This document shows positions 49,550 through 59,153 of a stretch of DNA of 64,000 nucleotides, in pieces. Position 1 is the stretch's first letter, and each line of letters starts with the position of its first letter. Source of the DNA: Gibbsiella quercinecans (lineage in GTDB: Bacteria > Pseudomonadota > Gammaproteobacteria > Enterobacterales > Enterobacteriaceae); contig NZ_CP014136.1 of assembly GCF_002291425.1 (NCBI RefSeq), positions 4,340,001 through 4,404,000 on the forward strand, read 5' to 3'. The notes under the pieces were generated by a model, which saw only the letters and a program-made list of their open reading frames with translations, did no database searches and was not told the origin of the DNA. A program made the position numbers and the translations under genes.

Positions 49550-51067
49550 ATGTGCGGTATTGTCGGTATCGCCGGTTTTATGCCGGTTAACCAGTCGATT
49601 TATGATGCATTGACGGTGCTTCAGCATCGTGGTCAGGATGCCGCAGGCATCGTCACTATCGATGCGCATAACGGGTTCCGTCTGCGTAAGGCAAACGGTC
49701 TGGTGAAAGACGTGTTTGAAGCACGTCATATGCAGCGTCTGCAGGGGAATATGGGGATCGGCCATGTGCGTTACCCCACGGCCGGCAGCTCCAGCGCCTC
49801 CGAGGCTCAGCCCTTCTACGTCAACTCGCCGTTCGGCATTACGCTGGCGCATAACGGTAATCTGACCAACGCTCACGAATTACGCCAGGCGCTGTTTGAA
49901 AACGGGCGCCGCCATGTCAACACCACCTCCGACTCCGAGATTCTACTGAACGTACTGGCCACCGAGCTGGACCGTTTCCCGCATTATCCGTTGGGCGCCG
50001 ACGATATCTTTACCGCCGTGGCGGCTATGCATCAGCAACTGCGCGGCGCTTATGCCTGCGTGGCGATGATCATCGGCCATGGCCTGCTGGCGTTTCGCGA
50101 TCCGCACGGCATTCGGCCGCTGGTGATTGGCAAACGCACGCTGGAAGACGGCCGTAACGAGTATATGGTTGCTTCCGAAAGCGTGGCGCTGGATACCCTG
50201 GGCTTTGAGTTCCTGCGCGATGTGGCGCCGGGCGAAGCGGTCTACATCACGGAAAAAGGGCAGTTGTTCACCCGTCAGTGTGCGGAGAATCCGAAAACCA
50301 ACCCTTGCCTGTTCGAATACGTTTATTTTGCCCGCCCGGACTCTTTCATGGACAAGATTTCGGTGTACAGCGCCCGCGTGCGCATGGGGCAGAAGTTGGG
50401 CGAGAAGATCGCCAGCGAATGGGAAGATGTGGATATTGACGTGGTGATCCCGATCCCGGAAACCTCTTGCGATATTGCGCTGGAGATCGCCCGTATCCTG
50501 AACAAGCCGTATCGCCAAGGGTTTGTAAAAAACCGCTACGTCGGCCGTACCTTCATCATGCCGGGGCAGCAGGCGCGCCGTAAATCCGTACGCCGCAAGC
50601 TGAATGCCAACCGCGCCGAGTTCCGCGACAAGAATGTGCTGCTGGTGGATGATTCCATCGTGCGCGGCACCACGTCAGAGCAAATCGTTGAAATGGCGCG
50701 CGACGCCGGCGCCAAACGGGTTTATCTGGCTTCTGCCGCACCGGAAATTCGTTTCCCTAACGTGTATGGCATCGACATGCCAAGCGCCAATGAACTGATT
50801 GCTCATGGGCGCGAAGTGGATGAGATCCGTCAGCTTATCGGCGCCGACGGGCTGATCTTCCAGAACCTGGAAGATTTGATCGCCGCGGTGAACGAAGAGA
50901 ACCCGGATATCACCCAGTTTGAATGCTCGGTATTCAACGGCATTTACGTGACGAAGGATGTCGATCAGGGCTATCTGGAGTACCTGGAGTCGTTGCGTAA
51001 CGACGACGCCAAGGCGCTGCGCGGCCAGGCGGAAGCCGAAAACCTGGAAATGCATAACGAAGGTTAA
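49550..51067 (+). CDS. purF: PurF, amidophosphoribosyltransferase
   Basis: 505 residues. The N-terminal nucleophile is Cys2 in [10 protein letters not shown] (no propeptide), the glutaminase domain has HRGQDAAGI and [13 protein letters not shown], and the PRPP site is [17 protein letters not shown]. It makes phosphoribosylamine from PRPP and glutamine, the first step of purine synthesis. GAGGAAAAG precedes the ATG. Co-transcribed with cvpA. Confidence 0.97.
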   Translation: MCGIVGIAGFMPVNQSIYDALTVLQHRGQDAAGIVTIDAHNGFRLRKANGLVKDVFEARHMQRLQGNMGIGHVRYPTAGSSSASEAQPFYVNSPFGITLAHNGNLTNAHELRQALFENGRRHVNTTSDSEILLNVLATELDRFPHYPLGADDIFTAVAAMHQQLRGAYACVAMIIGHGLLAFRDPHGIRPLVIGKRTLEDGRNEYMVASESVALDTLGFEFLRDVAPGEAVYITEKGQLFTRQCAENPKTNPCLFEYVYFARPDSFMDKISVYSARVRMGQKLGEKIASEWEDVDIDVVIPIPETSCDIALEIARILNKPYRQGFVKNRYVGRTFIMPGQQARRKSVRRKLNANRAEFRDKNVLLVDDSIVRGTTSEQIVEMARDAGAKRVYLASAAPEIRFPNVYGIDMPSANELIAHGREVDEIRQLIGADGLIFQNLEDLIAAVNEENPDITQFECSVFNGIYVTKDVDQGYLEYLESLRNDDAKALRGQAEAENLEMHNEG

Positions 51068-51097
51068 CTTTCCTGCCGGTTTACAGGCGGTGATCAT

Positions 51098-51137
51098 GGG
51101 CGAGGTTCCCTTTTGGGGGGCCTCGCCCTGTGTTTTT
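51098..51137 (+). terminator. Rho-independent terminator after purF
   Basis: GGGCGAGG pairs with CCTCGCCC; inside it CCC and GGGG pair further. TGTGTTTTT follows. It ends the cvpA-purF unit. Confidence 0.82.
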
Positions 51138-51279
51138 CATCACCGGCACGGCGCTATTTTCTGCTGGCTAAAATGGTGCAGGCCAGTTTGCTGGTGGTGC
51201 ATCGCGGCGTTACGGCTTGCTTATTCGCCCGTATTGCGGCAAAGTCGCCCTGATTTATCCCCAAGGCAGAGGCCTGCGA

Positions 51280-51852
51280 ATGAAACGACTCATCATCGGT
51301 ATTTCTGGCGCCAGCGGCGCTATCTACGGCGTGCGTATGCTGCAGGTATTGCGTTCGGTTGACGATGTGGAAACCCACCTGGTGATGAGCAACGCCGCGC
51401 GCCAGACGCTGGCGTTGGAAACGCCGCTTAGCCTGCGTGACGTGCAGGCGTTGGCCGATGTGGTGCACGATACGCGCGATATCGGCGCCAGTATCTCTTC
51501 CGGTTCGTTCAAAACGCTCGGCATGGTGATTTTACCCTGCTCGATTAAAACGTTATCCGGCATTGTCAACAGCTATAGCGACGGTCTGCTGACCCGCGCC
51601 GCCGATGTGGTATTGAAAGAAAGCCGCCGTTTGGTGCTGTGCGTGCGTGAAACCCCTCTACATCTGGGGCATCTGCGCCTGATGACGCAGGCGGCGGAAA
51701 TGGGGGCGATCATCATGCCGCCGATGCCGGCGTTTTATCATCAACCCACCAGCGTAGAAGCGATTATCGATCAGACCGTCAACCGGGTGATCGATCAGTT
51801 CGATATTACCTTGCCGCAAGACTTGTTTGCCCGCTGGCAGGGCAGCCATTAG
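51280..51852 (+). CDS. ubiX: UbiX, flavin prenyltransferase
   Basis: 190 residues. The flavin-binding motif IGISGASGAIYGVRML is near the start; SSGSFKTLGMVILPCSIKTL and RETPLHLGHLRLMTQAAEMG are typical. UbiX prenylates FMN to give the cofactor used by UbiD in ubiquinone synthesis. ATG at 51280 aligns with E. coli UbiX; the frame is open upstream but without homology. Confidence 0.96.
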   Translation: MKRLIIGISGASGAIYGVRMLQVLRSVDDVETHLVMSNAARQTLALETPLSLRDVQALADVVHDTRDIGASISSGSFKTLGMVILPCSIKTLSGIVNSYSDGLLTRAADVVLKESRRLVLCVRETPLHLGHLRLMTQAAEMGAIIMPPMPAFYHQPTSVEAIIDQTVNRVIDQFDITLPQDLFARWQGSH

Positions 51853-51887
51853 CCGTTAATCCCCATATTGATACATTTATGCAACAC

Positions 51888-51904
51888 TGCACCAATGTGG
51901 TGCT
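51888..51904. promoter_or_regulatory. NtrC-binding site candidate (strong) upstream of hisJ
   Basis: TGCACC-AATGT-GGTGCT matches the NtrC consensus TGCACC-N5-GGTGCA at 11 of 12 positions. It lies about 185 bases before the sigma-54-like promoter, a usual enhancer distance. Confidence 0.7.
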
Positions 51905-51909
51905 TTGTA

Positions 51910-51926
51910 TGCACTTTAATGGATCA
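51910..51926. promoter_or_regulatory. Second, weaker NtrC-like site upstream of hisJ
   Basis: TGCACT-TTAAT-GGATCA has the same spacing as the NtrC dyad but a poorer right half. Its centre is 22 bases, two helical turns, from the first site, as expected for cooperative NtrC dimers. Confidence 0.5.
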
Positions 51927-52075
51927 CCCATTTTAACCCTGCTGTTTCCGTGTTTAATTATTCGTCATGGGCTGGGCGCCGGCCTGGGTCTGAACGTTCG
52001 AATTATGTGCTGATGGTAGCCATATTCGCATCCCGGGGCGCTTGACATGCATCTTGTGGCTGGCAATGGCAAATG

Positions 52076-52091
52076 TGGCATGATTGCTGCA
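52076..52091 (+). promoter_or_regulatory. Sigma-54-type promoter of hisJQMP
   Basis: TGGCATGATTGCTGCA carries the invariant GG and GC with the exact 10-base spacing of sigma-54 promoters (TGGCACG-N4-TTGCA); two other consensus bases differ. Transcription would begin near 52102, giving a leader of about 125 bases before hisJ. Confidence 0.68.
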
Positions 52092-52226
52092 GTTAATACC
52101 GATGGATAGGGTAGGTTTTTATTCTGTGGTTAACCGTCACGTGTGATACGCGCCAGCTTTGCTGGGCCACGTTGGCGGATAATGACAGCATGCCCAGGCG
52201 GCATCAAAAACAATTGAGGGTAATGT

Positions 52227-53006
52227 ATGAAAAAGCGGGTTTTGATTCTTCCTCTGCTTATGGCCTGTGCATTGCACAGCGCATTCGCTGCGATTCCATC
52301 GCCATTAAAGATCGGTACCGATCCTACCTATGCGCCATTCGAATCGAAAAACGCGCAGGGGGAGTTGGTCGGCTTTGATATCGATCTGGCAAAAGAGCTG
52401 TGTAAACGTATAAAGACCCAATGCACTTTTGTGGAGAGCGATTTTGATGCATTGATCCCTTCCCTGAAAGCCAAGAAAATCGACGCCATTATTTCGTCGC
52501 TTTCCATCACTGAAAAGCGCCAGCAAGAAATCGACTTTACCGACAAACTGTATGCGGCCAACGCACGGCTGATCGCACCGAAAGGCTCAAGCATTCTGCC
52601 GACGATTGAATCACTCAAAGGCAAGAGCGTCGGGGTGCTGCAGGGCACCACACAAGAAGCCTACGCCAATGCCCTGTGGCAGCCGAAAGGGGTGACGGTT
52701 GTGCCTTACCAGAACCAGGATCTTGTCTACGCCGATCTGGCTTCCGGGCGTATCGATGCGGCATTCCAGGATGAAGTGGCGGGCAGCGACGGCTTCCTGA
52801 AACAACCCCCAGGCAAGAACTATGCCTTCGCCGGCGCAGCGGTGAAAGACGATAAATTCTTTGGCGTCGGCACCGGCATGGGGCTGCGTAAAGGTGATAC
52901 CGAACTGAAAACCGCGCTGGACAAAGCCTTCGCTGAAATGCGCAAAGACGGTACTTACGACACGATTGCGAAAAAATACTTCGATTTTGACGTCTACGGC
53001 GGTTAA
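52227..53006 (+). CDS. hisJ: HisJ, periplasmic histidine-binding protein
   Basis: 259 residues. A signal peptide ([20 protein letters not shown]) is followed by the solute-binding fold, with [20 protein letters not shown] and [20 protein letters not shown], and it ends in [10 protein letters not shown] like E. coli HisJ. It presents histidine to HisQMP. In E. coli and Salmonella a second binding-protein gene, argT, lies just before hisJ; it is missing here and hisJ follows the promoter directly. AGGGTAATGT precedes the start. Two hairpins separate it from hisQ. Confidence 0.93.
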   Translation: MKKRVLILPLLMACALHSAFAAIPSPLKIGTDPTYAPFESKNAQGELVGFDIDLAKELCKRIKTQCTFVESDFDALIPSLKAKKIDAIISSLSITEKRQQEIDFTDKLYAANARLIAPKGSSILPTIESLKGKSVGVLQGTTQEAYANALWQPKGVTVVPYQNQDLVYADLASGRIDAAFQDEVAGSDGFLKQPPGKNYAFAGAAVKDDKFFGVGTGMGLRKGDTELKTALDKAFAEMRKDGTYDTIAKKYFDFDVYGG

Positions 53007-53034
53007 TCCACACGCCCTACCGAAGGGTAACTAC

Positions 53035-53078
53035 GGGGCCGTATACCGGCCCCTGCGAACTGCAAGCCTGTCTTGCAG
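53035..53078 (+). other. Two hairpins between hisJ and hisQ
   Basis: GGGGCCG/CGGCCCC (53035-53053) and CTGCAAG/CTTGCAG (53060-53078) are both perfect 7-bp stems with five-base loops. Neither is followed by a T run. In Salmonella the hisJ-hisQ gap holds REP sequences that protect upstream mRNA; these may do the same, keeping HisJ in excess over the membrane proteins. Confidence 0.55.
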
Positions 53079-53133
53079 CCAGGGAAGGCGTGCCTCTCTG
53101 GAAGTTCACGAATAATGACGACAGGACCCAGTA

Positions 53134-53820
53134 ATGCTGCAAGGCTATTCCCAAATTATCTATGAAGGCGCTTTGGTGACGCTGGAACTGGCGATCAGTT
53201 CCGTGTTGCTGGCGGTGGCGATCGGTCTGATCGGCGCGGCCGGCAAACTGTCCCAAAACCGCATAATTTCCTCGCTGTTCGGCGCTTACACCACGCTGAT
53301 CCGCGGCGTGCCGGATCTGGTGTTGATGCTGTTGATTTTCTATGGCCTGCAGATTGTTTTGAACAATATCACCGAGTTTTTCGGTGTTGCACAAATTGAT
53401 ATCGATCCTCTTGGTGCCGGTATTATTACCCTGGCCTTTATTTACGGCGCCTATTTCACCGAAACCTTCCGCGGCGCCTACCTGGCGGTACCGCGCGGGC
53501 AGATTGAAGCGGCGACCGCTTATGGCTTCACCGGCAGCCAAATCTTCCGCCGTATCATGTTCCCGGCGATGATGCGCTACGCGCTGCCCGGGATCGGCAA
53601 TAACTGGCAGGTGATCCTGAAAGCGACGGCGCTGGTGTCGATTCTCGGCCTGAACGATGTGGTGAAAGCCACGCAGTTGGCGGGCAAGGGCACCTATCAG
53701 CCGATGTTTTACGCGCTGGTGGCCGGTGCGGTTTATCTGTTTTTTACCACGGTATCCAACGGTGTGTTGCTGTGGCTTGAACGGCGTTATTCGCTGGGAG
53801 TGAAGAGGGCGGAGCTATGA
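53134..53820 (+). CDS. hisQ: HisQ, histidine ABC transporter permease
   Basis: 228 residues, about five membrane helices. The ABC permease loop that contacts HisP is GQIEAATAYGFTGSQIFRRIMFP. The first part YEGALVTLELAISSVLLAVAIG is typical of HisQ/GlnP-type permeases. It pairs with HisM in the inner membrane. It overlaps hisM by four bases (ATGA). Confidence 0.95.
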   Translation: MLQGYSQIIYEGALVTLELAISSVLLAVAIGLIGAAGKLSQNRIISSLFGAYTTLIRGVPDLVLMLLIFYGLQIVLNNITEFFGVAQIDIDPLGAGIITLAFIYGAYFTETFRGAYLAVPRGQIEAATAYGFTGSQIFRRIMFPAMMRYALPGIGNNWQVILKATALVSILGLNDVVKATQLAGKGTYQPMFYALVAGAVYLFFTTVSNGVLLWLERRYSLGVKRAEL

Positions 53821-54524
53821 TCGAGATCCTGCAGCAATACTGGCAGTCGCTGCTATGGAGTGATGGCTACCGTTTTACCGGCGTGGCCGTTACCTTGTGG
53901 CTGCTGATTCTTTCCGTGGTGTTCGGCGGCTTGCTGGCGATACCGATGGCGGTGGGGCGGGTTTCCTCCATTGCGTGGATACGCCTGCCAGTGTGGTTTT
54001 ACACCTATGTGTTCCGCGGCACGCCGCTGTATGTGCAACTGCTGGTGTTCTATTCCGGCATGTACAGCCTGGAGATTGTGCGCGGCAGCGAGTTTCTCAA
54101 TGCGTTTTTCCGCAGCGGGCTTAACTGCACCATCCTGGCGCTGACGCTTAACACCTGCGCCTATACCACCGAAATCTTTGCCGGCGCGATCCGTGCCGTG
54201 CCTTATGGCGAAATTGAAGCGGCCGAAGCCTATGGCTTTTCACGCTTCAAAATGTACCGCTGTATCATTCTGCCTTCGGCGCTGCGCACCGCATTGCCGG
54301 CTTACAGCAATGAAGTGATTTTGATGCTGCACTCCACTGCACTGGCCTTTACCGCCACCGTGCCGGATCTGTTGAAGATCGCGCGTGACATCAACTCGGC
54401 CACTTACCAACCGTTCTACGCCTTCGGCATTGCGGCGGTGCTGTATTTGGTGATTTCTTATGCGCTTGTCAGCCTGTTCCGCAAGGCGGAAAAACGCTGG
54501 ATGGTACACATTAAACAACATTGA
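53817..54524 (+). CDS. hisM: HisM, histidine ABC transporter permease
   Basis: 235 residues with the second permease EAA loop [20 protein letters not shown] and [20 protein letters not shown] upstream of it. It forms the membrane channel with HisQ. The overlap with hisQ is ATGA; the stop is 20 bases before the preferred hisP start. Confidence 0.95.
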   Translation: MIEILQQYWQSLLWSDGYRFTGVAVTLWLLILSVVFGGLLAIPMAVGRVSSIAWIRLPVWFYTYVFRGTPLYVQLLVFYSGMYSLEIVRGSEFLNAFFRSGLNCTILALTLNTCAYTTEIFAGAIRAVPYGEIEAAEAYGFSRFKMYRCIILPSALRTALPAYSNEVILMLHSTALAFTATVPDLLKIARDINSATYQPFYAFGIAAVLYLVISYALVSLFRKAEKRWMVHIKQH

Positions 54525-54544
54525 TGAATGACGGGAACAACGCT

Positions 54545-55318
54545 ATGTCTGATAAAAAATTGGCCGTCACGGAGTTGCATAAGCACTATGGCGAACATGA
54601 AGTATTGAAAGGGGTTTCACTGGCGGCGAACGCGGGGGACGTGATCAGCATTATCGGTTCCTCCGGTTCCGGCAAGAGTACCTTCCTGCGTTGCATCAAC
54701 TTCCTGGAAAAGCCCAGTGAAGGCTCCATCAGCCTGAACAATGAAGATATCCGCATGGTGCGGGACAAAGACGGGCAGCTTAAGGTGTTTGATAAAAAAC
54801 AGCTGCAACTGTTGCGTACCCGCCTGACGATGGTCTTCCAGCATTTTAACCTGTGGAGCCATATGACGGTGCTGGAGAACGTGATGGAAGCGCCGATCCA
54901 GGTGCTGGGGCTAAGCAAGGCGGAGTCGCGTGAGCGCGCCATACGCTATCTGGACAAGGTGGGGATCGACGAGCGTGCGCGCGGCAAATACCCCGTGCAT
55001 CTTTCCGGCGGCCAACAGCAACGCGTATCGATCGCCCGCGCGTTGGCGATGGAGCCAGAGGTGCTGCTGTTTGATGAACCGACTTCAGCGCTGGATCCAG
55101 AGCTGGTGGGTGAAGTGTTGCGCATCATGCAGAAACTGGCCGAAGAGGGGAAAACCATGGTGGTGGTGACGCACGAAATGGAGTTTGCTCGCCACGTTTC
55201 CAGCCATGTGATCTTCCTGCACCAGGGGGTTATCGAAGAACAGGGGCCGCCTGATGAGCTGTTTGGCAACCCGAAAAGCCCTCGCCTGCAGCAGTTCCTT
55301 TCCGGCGCGTTGAAATAA
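54545..55318 (+). CDS. hisP: HisP, histidine ABC transporter ATPase
   Basis: 257 residues. Walker A is [11 protein letters not shown], the signature is [17 protein letters not shown] and Walker B is [14 protein letters not shown]. It powers HisQM uptake. The start at 54545 ([20 protein letters not shown]) aligns with E. coli HisP; TTG 54521 and ATG 54524 in the same frame would add seven or eight residues. GACGGGAAC is upstream. It is the last gene of the operon. Confidence 0.95.
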   Translation: MSDKKLAVTELHKHYGEHEVLKGVSLAANAGDVISIIGSSGSGKSTFLRCINFLEKPSEGSISLNNEDIRMVRDKDGQLKVFDKKQLQLLRTRLTMVFQHFNLWSHMTVLENVMEAPIQVLGLSKAESRERAIRYLDKVGIDERARGKYPVHLSGGQQQRVSIARALAMEPEVLLFDEPTSALDPELVGEVLRIMQKLAEEGKTMVVVTHEMEFARHVSSHVIFLHQGVIEEQGPPDELFGNPKSPRLQQFLSGALK

Positions 55319-55328
55319 GCCGCCGTGA

Positions 55329-55358
55329 GCCGCGCCCGCACTGTGCGTGTGGCGCGGC
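55329..55358. terminator. GC-rich hairpin between convergent hisP and yfcH
   Basis: GCCGCGCC pairs with GGCGCGGC over a 14-base centre that can pair further (CGCAC/GTGCG). It is the only structure in the 43-base gap, but it has no T run. Confidence 0.5.
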
Positions 55359-55361
55359 GCT

Positions 55362-56264
55362 CTACTTGCCGTTTATCACATTCTCCAGCGCCGGCGCCAG
55401 TTCGCTGTAGCGGAAGCTGAACCCCGCCTGTTCCAACCGTTTCGGGATGGCGTGCTGCCCGCCGAGCACCAGAACTGCCGCTTCCCCCATCATCATCTTC
55501 ATGGCGAAGGCCGGCACGCGCAGAAACGCCGGGCGGTTGAGCACCCTGGCAAGCTGGGCGGTAAACTGTTCGTTATGCACCGGATTGGGCGCCACCATAT
55601 TGAACGGCCCCTGCTGGTTAGCGTCAGCCAGTAGGAAGAGGATGCCGTCAACCATGTCGTCAAGATGGATCCACGGCAGGTACTGGCTACCATCGCCTAT
55701 CGGCCCGCCGAGGCCCAAACGAAACGGGGGCAGCATTTTCGCCAGCGCGCCGCCGTTGGCGGCCAGCACCACGCCGGTGCGCAGCAGGCAGACCCGCGTT
55801 TCGCGGCTTTGTGCCCTTAGGGCCAAGGCTTCCCAACGTTGGCATAGCTGGTGGGTGAATTCGTCATGCGCCGGGGTGTCCTCGGTGACGACCGCCTGGC
55901 CCTGATCGCCGTAATAGCCGACGGCGGAGCCGGAAATCAGCGCCTGCGGGGGCCGGCGGCTGGCGTGGCACAAGGCGGCCAACCGCTCGGTCAGCGCCCA
56001 GCGGCTTTGGCATAGCCGTTCCTTCTGAGTGTTGCTCCAGCGTTTGTTGGCGATCGGTTCGCCGGCCAGGTTGATGACGGCGTCAATACCGTCAAGATCG
56101 CGCTGTTCCGCCAGCGAGGGCCAGTAGCTGGCTTGCTCGCCAAACAGCTTGCGCGCACGCTGTACGCTGCGCGTCAGTACGGTGATGCTGTGCCCCTGAG
56201 TGAGCAGGCGCTGCGTCAGTGTGCGGCCTATCAGCCCTGTTGCGCCGGTAATCAGGATACGCAT
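55362..56264 (-). CDS. yfcH: YfcH, NAD-dependent epimerase/dehydratase-like protein
   Basis: 300 residues. The Rossmann motif is [20 protein letters not shown]; the YYGDQG and [19 protein letters not shown] segments and a C-terminal DUF1731-like end are typical of the TIGR01777 family. The substrate is unknown. GGGAGAT precedes the start. It reads leftward with folX and yfcG upstream, a set also linked in E. coli. Confidence 0.92.
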   Translation of the reverse strand: MRILITGATGLIGRTLTQRLLTQGHSITVLTRSVQRARKLFGEQASYWPSLAEQRDLDGIDAVINLAGEPIANKRWSNTQKERLCQSRWALTERLAALCHASRRPPQALISGSAVGYYGDQGQAVVTEDTPAHDEFTHQLCQRWEALALRAQSRETRVCLLRTGVVLAANGGALAKMLPPFRLGLGGPIGDGSQYLPWIHLDDMVDGILFLLADANQQGPFNMVAPNPVHNEQFTAQLARVLNRPAFLRVPAFAMKMMMGEAAVLVLGGQHAIPKRLEQAGFSFRYSELAPALENVINGK

Positions 56265-56342
56265 GGAGATCTCCCTTTGGCTGTGCCCCGCGAAGGGCAG
56301 GGTAACGCTGCGCTGCCAGGTTCGCCGCTCAAGAACGGGTTT

Positions 56343-56714
56343 TTAGCCCCGGCGGTAGCTCATGGTCATGGAAACCGAATCGGCGTAGCGCAGCGCCAGC
56401 AATTTGTCTATTTCTACTTCAGCATAGGTCACCCACGGGTGCTGTTTCACAATATCGAGCACATCCTGGGTTAATTTTTCCAGCAGCGCGAAACGGTTAT
56501 CTTCCACATGCCGGATGATGGCTTTGGTAATGGTGCGGTAATTGAGGGCGTCGGCAATGTCTTCGCTGTTGCGGGCTTTATCGGCGGGGTAGTGGATTGC
56601 CACATTGATCAGGACATCCTGGCGGTTATTGATCTCTTCTTCCTTAATACCGACAAATGTGCGTAACCGTAGATTTTTTATACGAATAATGGCGTCGGGT
56701 TGGTTAAATGACAT
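56343..56714 (-). CDS. folX: FolX, dihydroneopterin triphosphate 2'-epimerase
   Basis: 123 residues of the FolB/FolX T-fold, with [20 protein letters not shown] at the start and [20 protein letters not shown] near the end. It epimerises the side chain of dihydroneopterin triphosphate. The start at 56714 has ACGGAGAAT upstream; the longer open frame is not homologous. It may share a transcript with yfcH. Confidence 0.93.
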   Translation of the reverse strand: MSFNQPDAIIRIKNLRLRTFVGIKEEEINNRQDVLINVAIHYPADKARNSEDIADALNYRTITKAIIRHVEDNRFALLEKLTQDVLDIVKQHPWVTYAEVEIDKLLALRYADSVSMTMSYRRG

Positions 56715-56821
56715 CAGTAATTCTCCGTGAGCTGATTGTTTTCGCCCAGAATACACGGAAAGTAGGGAAAATATAATGCAAGGTGCCGGCGATGAGCTGC
56801 CGCCGGCAGCTCATCGCCTCG

Positions 56822-57451
56822 TCAGGCCTGGTCAGCCTTCTGATAGGCGCGTTGAGTGGCCGGGCGGTTGCCGATGCGCTCATACCAGTTGCGCACTGCC
56901 GGGTAGTCCGCCAGATCGATACGTTGGCGGGCATGCGCCGCGGCCCAGGGGTAGGTGGCGATATCCGCGATGCTGTAATTATCGCCCCCCAGGTATGGGT
57001 GCTTTTGCAGCTCCGCTTCCAGCACGCCGTACAGGCGTTTGGTTTCCAACTGGTAGCGCTCGATGGCATAGGGAACCGGCTGCGGCGCATAGTGGGTGAA
57101 GTGGTGATTTTGCCCGAGCATGGGGCCAAAGCCGGCCACCTGCCAAAACAGCCACTGCAGTGTGGCCGCACGTTCGCGCAGGCTTTTGCTCAACAGTTTG
57201 CCGGTTTTTTCGGCCAGATAAAGCAGGATCTCGCCGGATTCGAACAGGCCGATCGGCGCGCCGCCGTCGACCGGGCTTAGATCGACGATCGCCGGGATTT
57301 TATTGTTGGGCGAGATGGCGAGAAACTCGGGTTTGAACTGATCGCCGGCGCTGATATTCACATGGTGAATACGGTAGGGTAAGCCAACCTCTTCCAGGAA
57401 CAGGGTTATCTTATGGCCGTTGGGCGTCGGTGCGTAATACAGGTCAATCAT
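56822..57451 (-). CDS. yfcG: YfcG, glutathione-dependent disulfide-bond oxidoreductase (Nu-class GST)
   Basis: 209 residues. A thioredoxin-like N-terminal domain (MIDLYYAPTPNGHKITLFLE) with the TPNG loop that binds glutathione, PNNKIPAIVD with cis-Pro and FESGEILLYLAE, and a helical C-terminal domain. YfcG reduces disulfides with two glutathiones. ATG at 57451 has AAGGAG upstream; the frame is open for 53 further codons without homology. Confidence 0.93.
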   Translation of the reverse strand: MIDLYYAPTPNGHKITLFLEEVGLPYRIHHVNISAGDQFKPEFLAISPNNKIPAIVDLSPVDGGAPIGLFESGEILLYLAEKTGKLLSKSLRERAATLQWLFWQVAGFGPMLGQNHHFTHYAPQPVPYAIERYQLETKRLYGVLEAELQKHPYLGGDNYSIADIATYPWAAAHARQRIDLADYPAVRNWYERIGNRPATQRAYQKADQA

Positions 57452-57786
57452 GTAGTGATACTCCTTGTAAAACATCGTCATAAGATGAAACATGGGCCGG
57501 TTGGCGCCAAAAGGGTAATCAGCCGCCGCATGCCGTCTGTGAACCTGAAGGAGCAAACCGCCTGGCAATAGCGAGCCTGCGTACGGCGCAGTGAAATGGT
57601 TCTCAATCACGCGGCTTAGGATATCAGTTCAGCGTAGGCGATCGCGAGTTGCTTGATCCAGATTTAGGAAAATCCGCCGGGCTTCGCTAACGTAAACCAA
57701 GCGGCGGCGGCCGGTGCCGTTACGCCGGGGTCGCGTCGCCAGGCGGCGCTAACATCACTAATCACTTCGCGACATCAGGAATGGGT
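57452..57786. other. Divergent intergenic region between yfcG and yfcE
   Basis: 335 bases. It must hold the promoters of yfcG (leftward) and yfcE (rightward). No clear operator, repeat or small gene was seen. Confidence 0.35.
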
Positions 57787-58338
57787 ATGAAACTGTTATT
57801 TGCTTCCGATCTGCACGGCTCACTGTCCGCCACGGAACGTGTGCTGGAACGTTTTGAAGAACATGACGCCGACTGGCTGATCCTGCTTGGCGATTTTCTT
57901 AATCATGGGCCGCGTAATGCGCTGCCGGACAACTATCAACCGGCGCAGGTTGCCGAACAATTGAATGGCTATAGCGACAAGATTATCGCCGTTCGCGGGA
58001 ATTGCGATAGCGAAGTCGATCAGATGCTGCTCGCGTTCCCGATCACCGCCCCTTGGCAGCAAGTGCTGTTGCAAAAAAGACGATTGTTTTTGACCCATGG
58101 TCACCTTTATCATCCCTCTGCGTTGCCGCCGCTATCGGCCGGCGACGTATTGGCTTATGGCCATACGCACTTGCCGCAGGCAGAACGGCAGGGCGATATC
58201 TTTTGTTTTAATCCCGGCTCGGTCAGCATACCGAAAGGCGGCTTTCCCGCCAGCTACGGGCTGCTGGATGAAGACACTTTGCGGGTAGTGTCTCTGCACG
58301 AGGGCAAGACGGTTGCAGAGGTGTCATTATCCCATTAA
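57787..58338 (+). CDS. yfcE: YfcE, phosphodiesterase (calcineurin-like)
   Basis: 183 residues. Metal-ligand motifs are FASDLHGS, LLGDFLNHGPRN, VRGNCDSEVD, LFLTHGHL and YGHTHLPQ, in the order of the MPP family. E. coli YfcE cleaves model phosphodiesters; its natural substrate is unknown. ATG at 57787 is preferred because CAGGA lies seven bases upstream; the ATG at 57781 directly touches that site. Confidence 0.94.
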   Translation: MKLLFASDLHGSLSATERVLERFEEHDADWLILLGDFLNHGPRNALPDNYQPAQVAEQLNGYSDKIIAVRGNCDSEVDQMLLAFPITAPWQQVLLQKRRLFLTHGHLYHPSALPPLSAGDVLAYGHTHLPQAERQGDIFCFNPGSVSIPKGGFPASYGLLDEDTLRVVSLHEGKTVAEVSLSH

Positions 58339-58340
58339 TT

Positions 58341-58441
58341 TATACCCTCGATAATTCGAGTTGCAGCGCGAAACGGCGTTGGTGCGGCCTTTGCCGGCTA
58401 ACAACGCCAATGTGCACACAGCTTGCAGTATGGCGGGTATT
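58341..58441. repeat. Palindromic intergenic repeat, TATACCC...GGGTATT type
   Basis: About 100 bases from TATACCC to GGGTATT with inner arms GGCGTTG/CAACGCC and the outer pair GTTGCAGC.../GCTTGCAG. The right end TATGGCGGGTAT resembles that of the element before sixA. It starts two bases after the yfcE stop and may protect or terminate its mRNA. Confidence 0.55.
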
Positions 58442-58523
58442 TGCATAATAAGAATCTATGAATAACACTCATTGATCAACCAGTGCGCGGAATTCATCGT
58501 GCCAACACAGAAGGTTTTAGAGG

Positions 58524-59099
58524 ATGGCGGAACAGGGTCAGGCTGCAGATATTGAGTGGGTTGATATTGTCAACGAGCAAAATGAAGTGATTGCTCAAGC
58601 CAGTCGCCAGCAAATGCGTGCAGAGCGGCTGCGTCATCGTGCGACCTATATCGTGGTGCATGACGGGATGGGGAAAATACTGGTGCAGCGCCGCACCGAA
58701 ACCAAAGACTTCTATCCGGGTTGGCTGGATGCAACCGCCGGCGGTGTGGTGCAAAGCGGCGAAAACGTGCTCGAGTCGGCCCGCCGTGAAGCGGAAGAAG
58801 AGTTGGGTATTGCCGGTGTACCGTTCGCCGAACATGGCCTGTTCTACTTTGAGGAAGCGCAGTGCCGGGTGTGGGGTGCGCTGTTTAGCTGCGTTTCGCA
58901 CGGGCCGTTTGCACTGCAGGAAGAAGAAGTTGCCGAAGTGTGCTGGCTGAAGCCGGAGGAAATTACCGCGCGTTGCGATGAGTTTACGCCAGACTCGCTG
59001 AAAGCGTTGTCGCTGTGGCTGACGCGCAACAATGGCCAGGCTTACGGTAAGCCGCTGGCGCGGGAGGCCGCGCCAGAAGAGGGTGACGAACAGCCCTGA
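58524..59099 (+). CDS. yfcD: YfcD, Nudix hydrolase
   Basis: 191 residues. The Nudix box is [20 protein letters not shown] followed by ELGI, matching GX5EX7REUXEEXGU. The start [20 protein letters not shown] is typical of the YfcD/IDI-like group. The substrate is unknown. TTAGAGG lies just before the ATG. A strong terminator follows. Confidence 0.93.
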   Translation: MAEQGQAADIEWVDIVNEQNEVIAQASRQQMRAERLRHRATYIVVHDGMGKILVQRRTETKDFYPGWLDATAGGVVQSGENVLESARREAEEELGIAGVPFAEHGLFYFEEAQCRVWGALFSCVSHGPFALQEEEVAEVCWLKPEEITARCDEFTPDSLKALSLWLTRNNGQAYGKPLAREAAPEEGDEQP

Positions 59100-59113
59100 T
59101 CGTTTGCTAGTGT

Positions 59114-59153
59114 AATGCACAACACCGGCCATTGGCCGGTGTTGTGCATTTTA
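59114..59153. terminator. Strong bidirectional terminator between yfcD and the LacI-type gene
   Basis: AATGCACAACACCGGCCA and its exact reverse complement form an 18-base stem around one base, followed by TTT. Both convergent genes end beside it; the LacI-type gene's stop lies at 59151. Confidence 0.85.
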
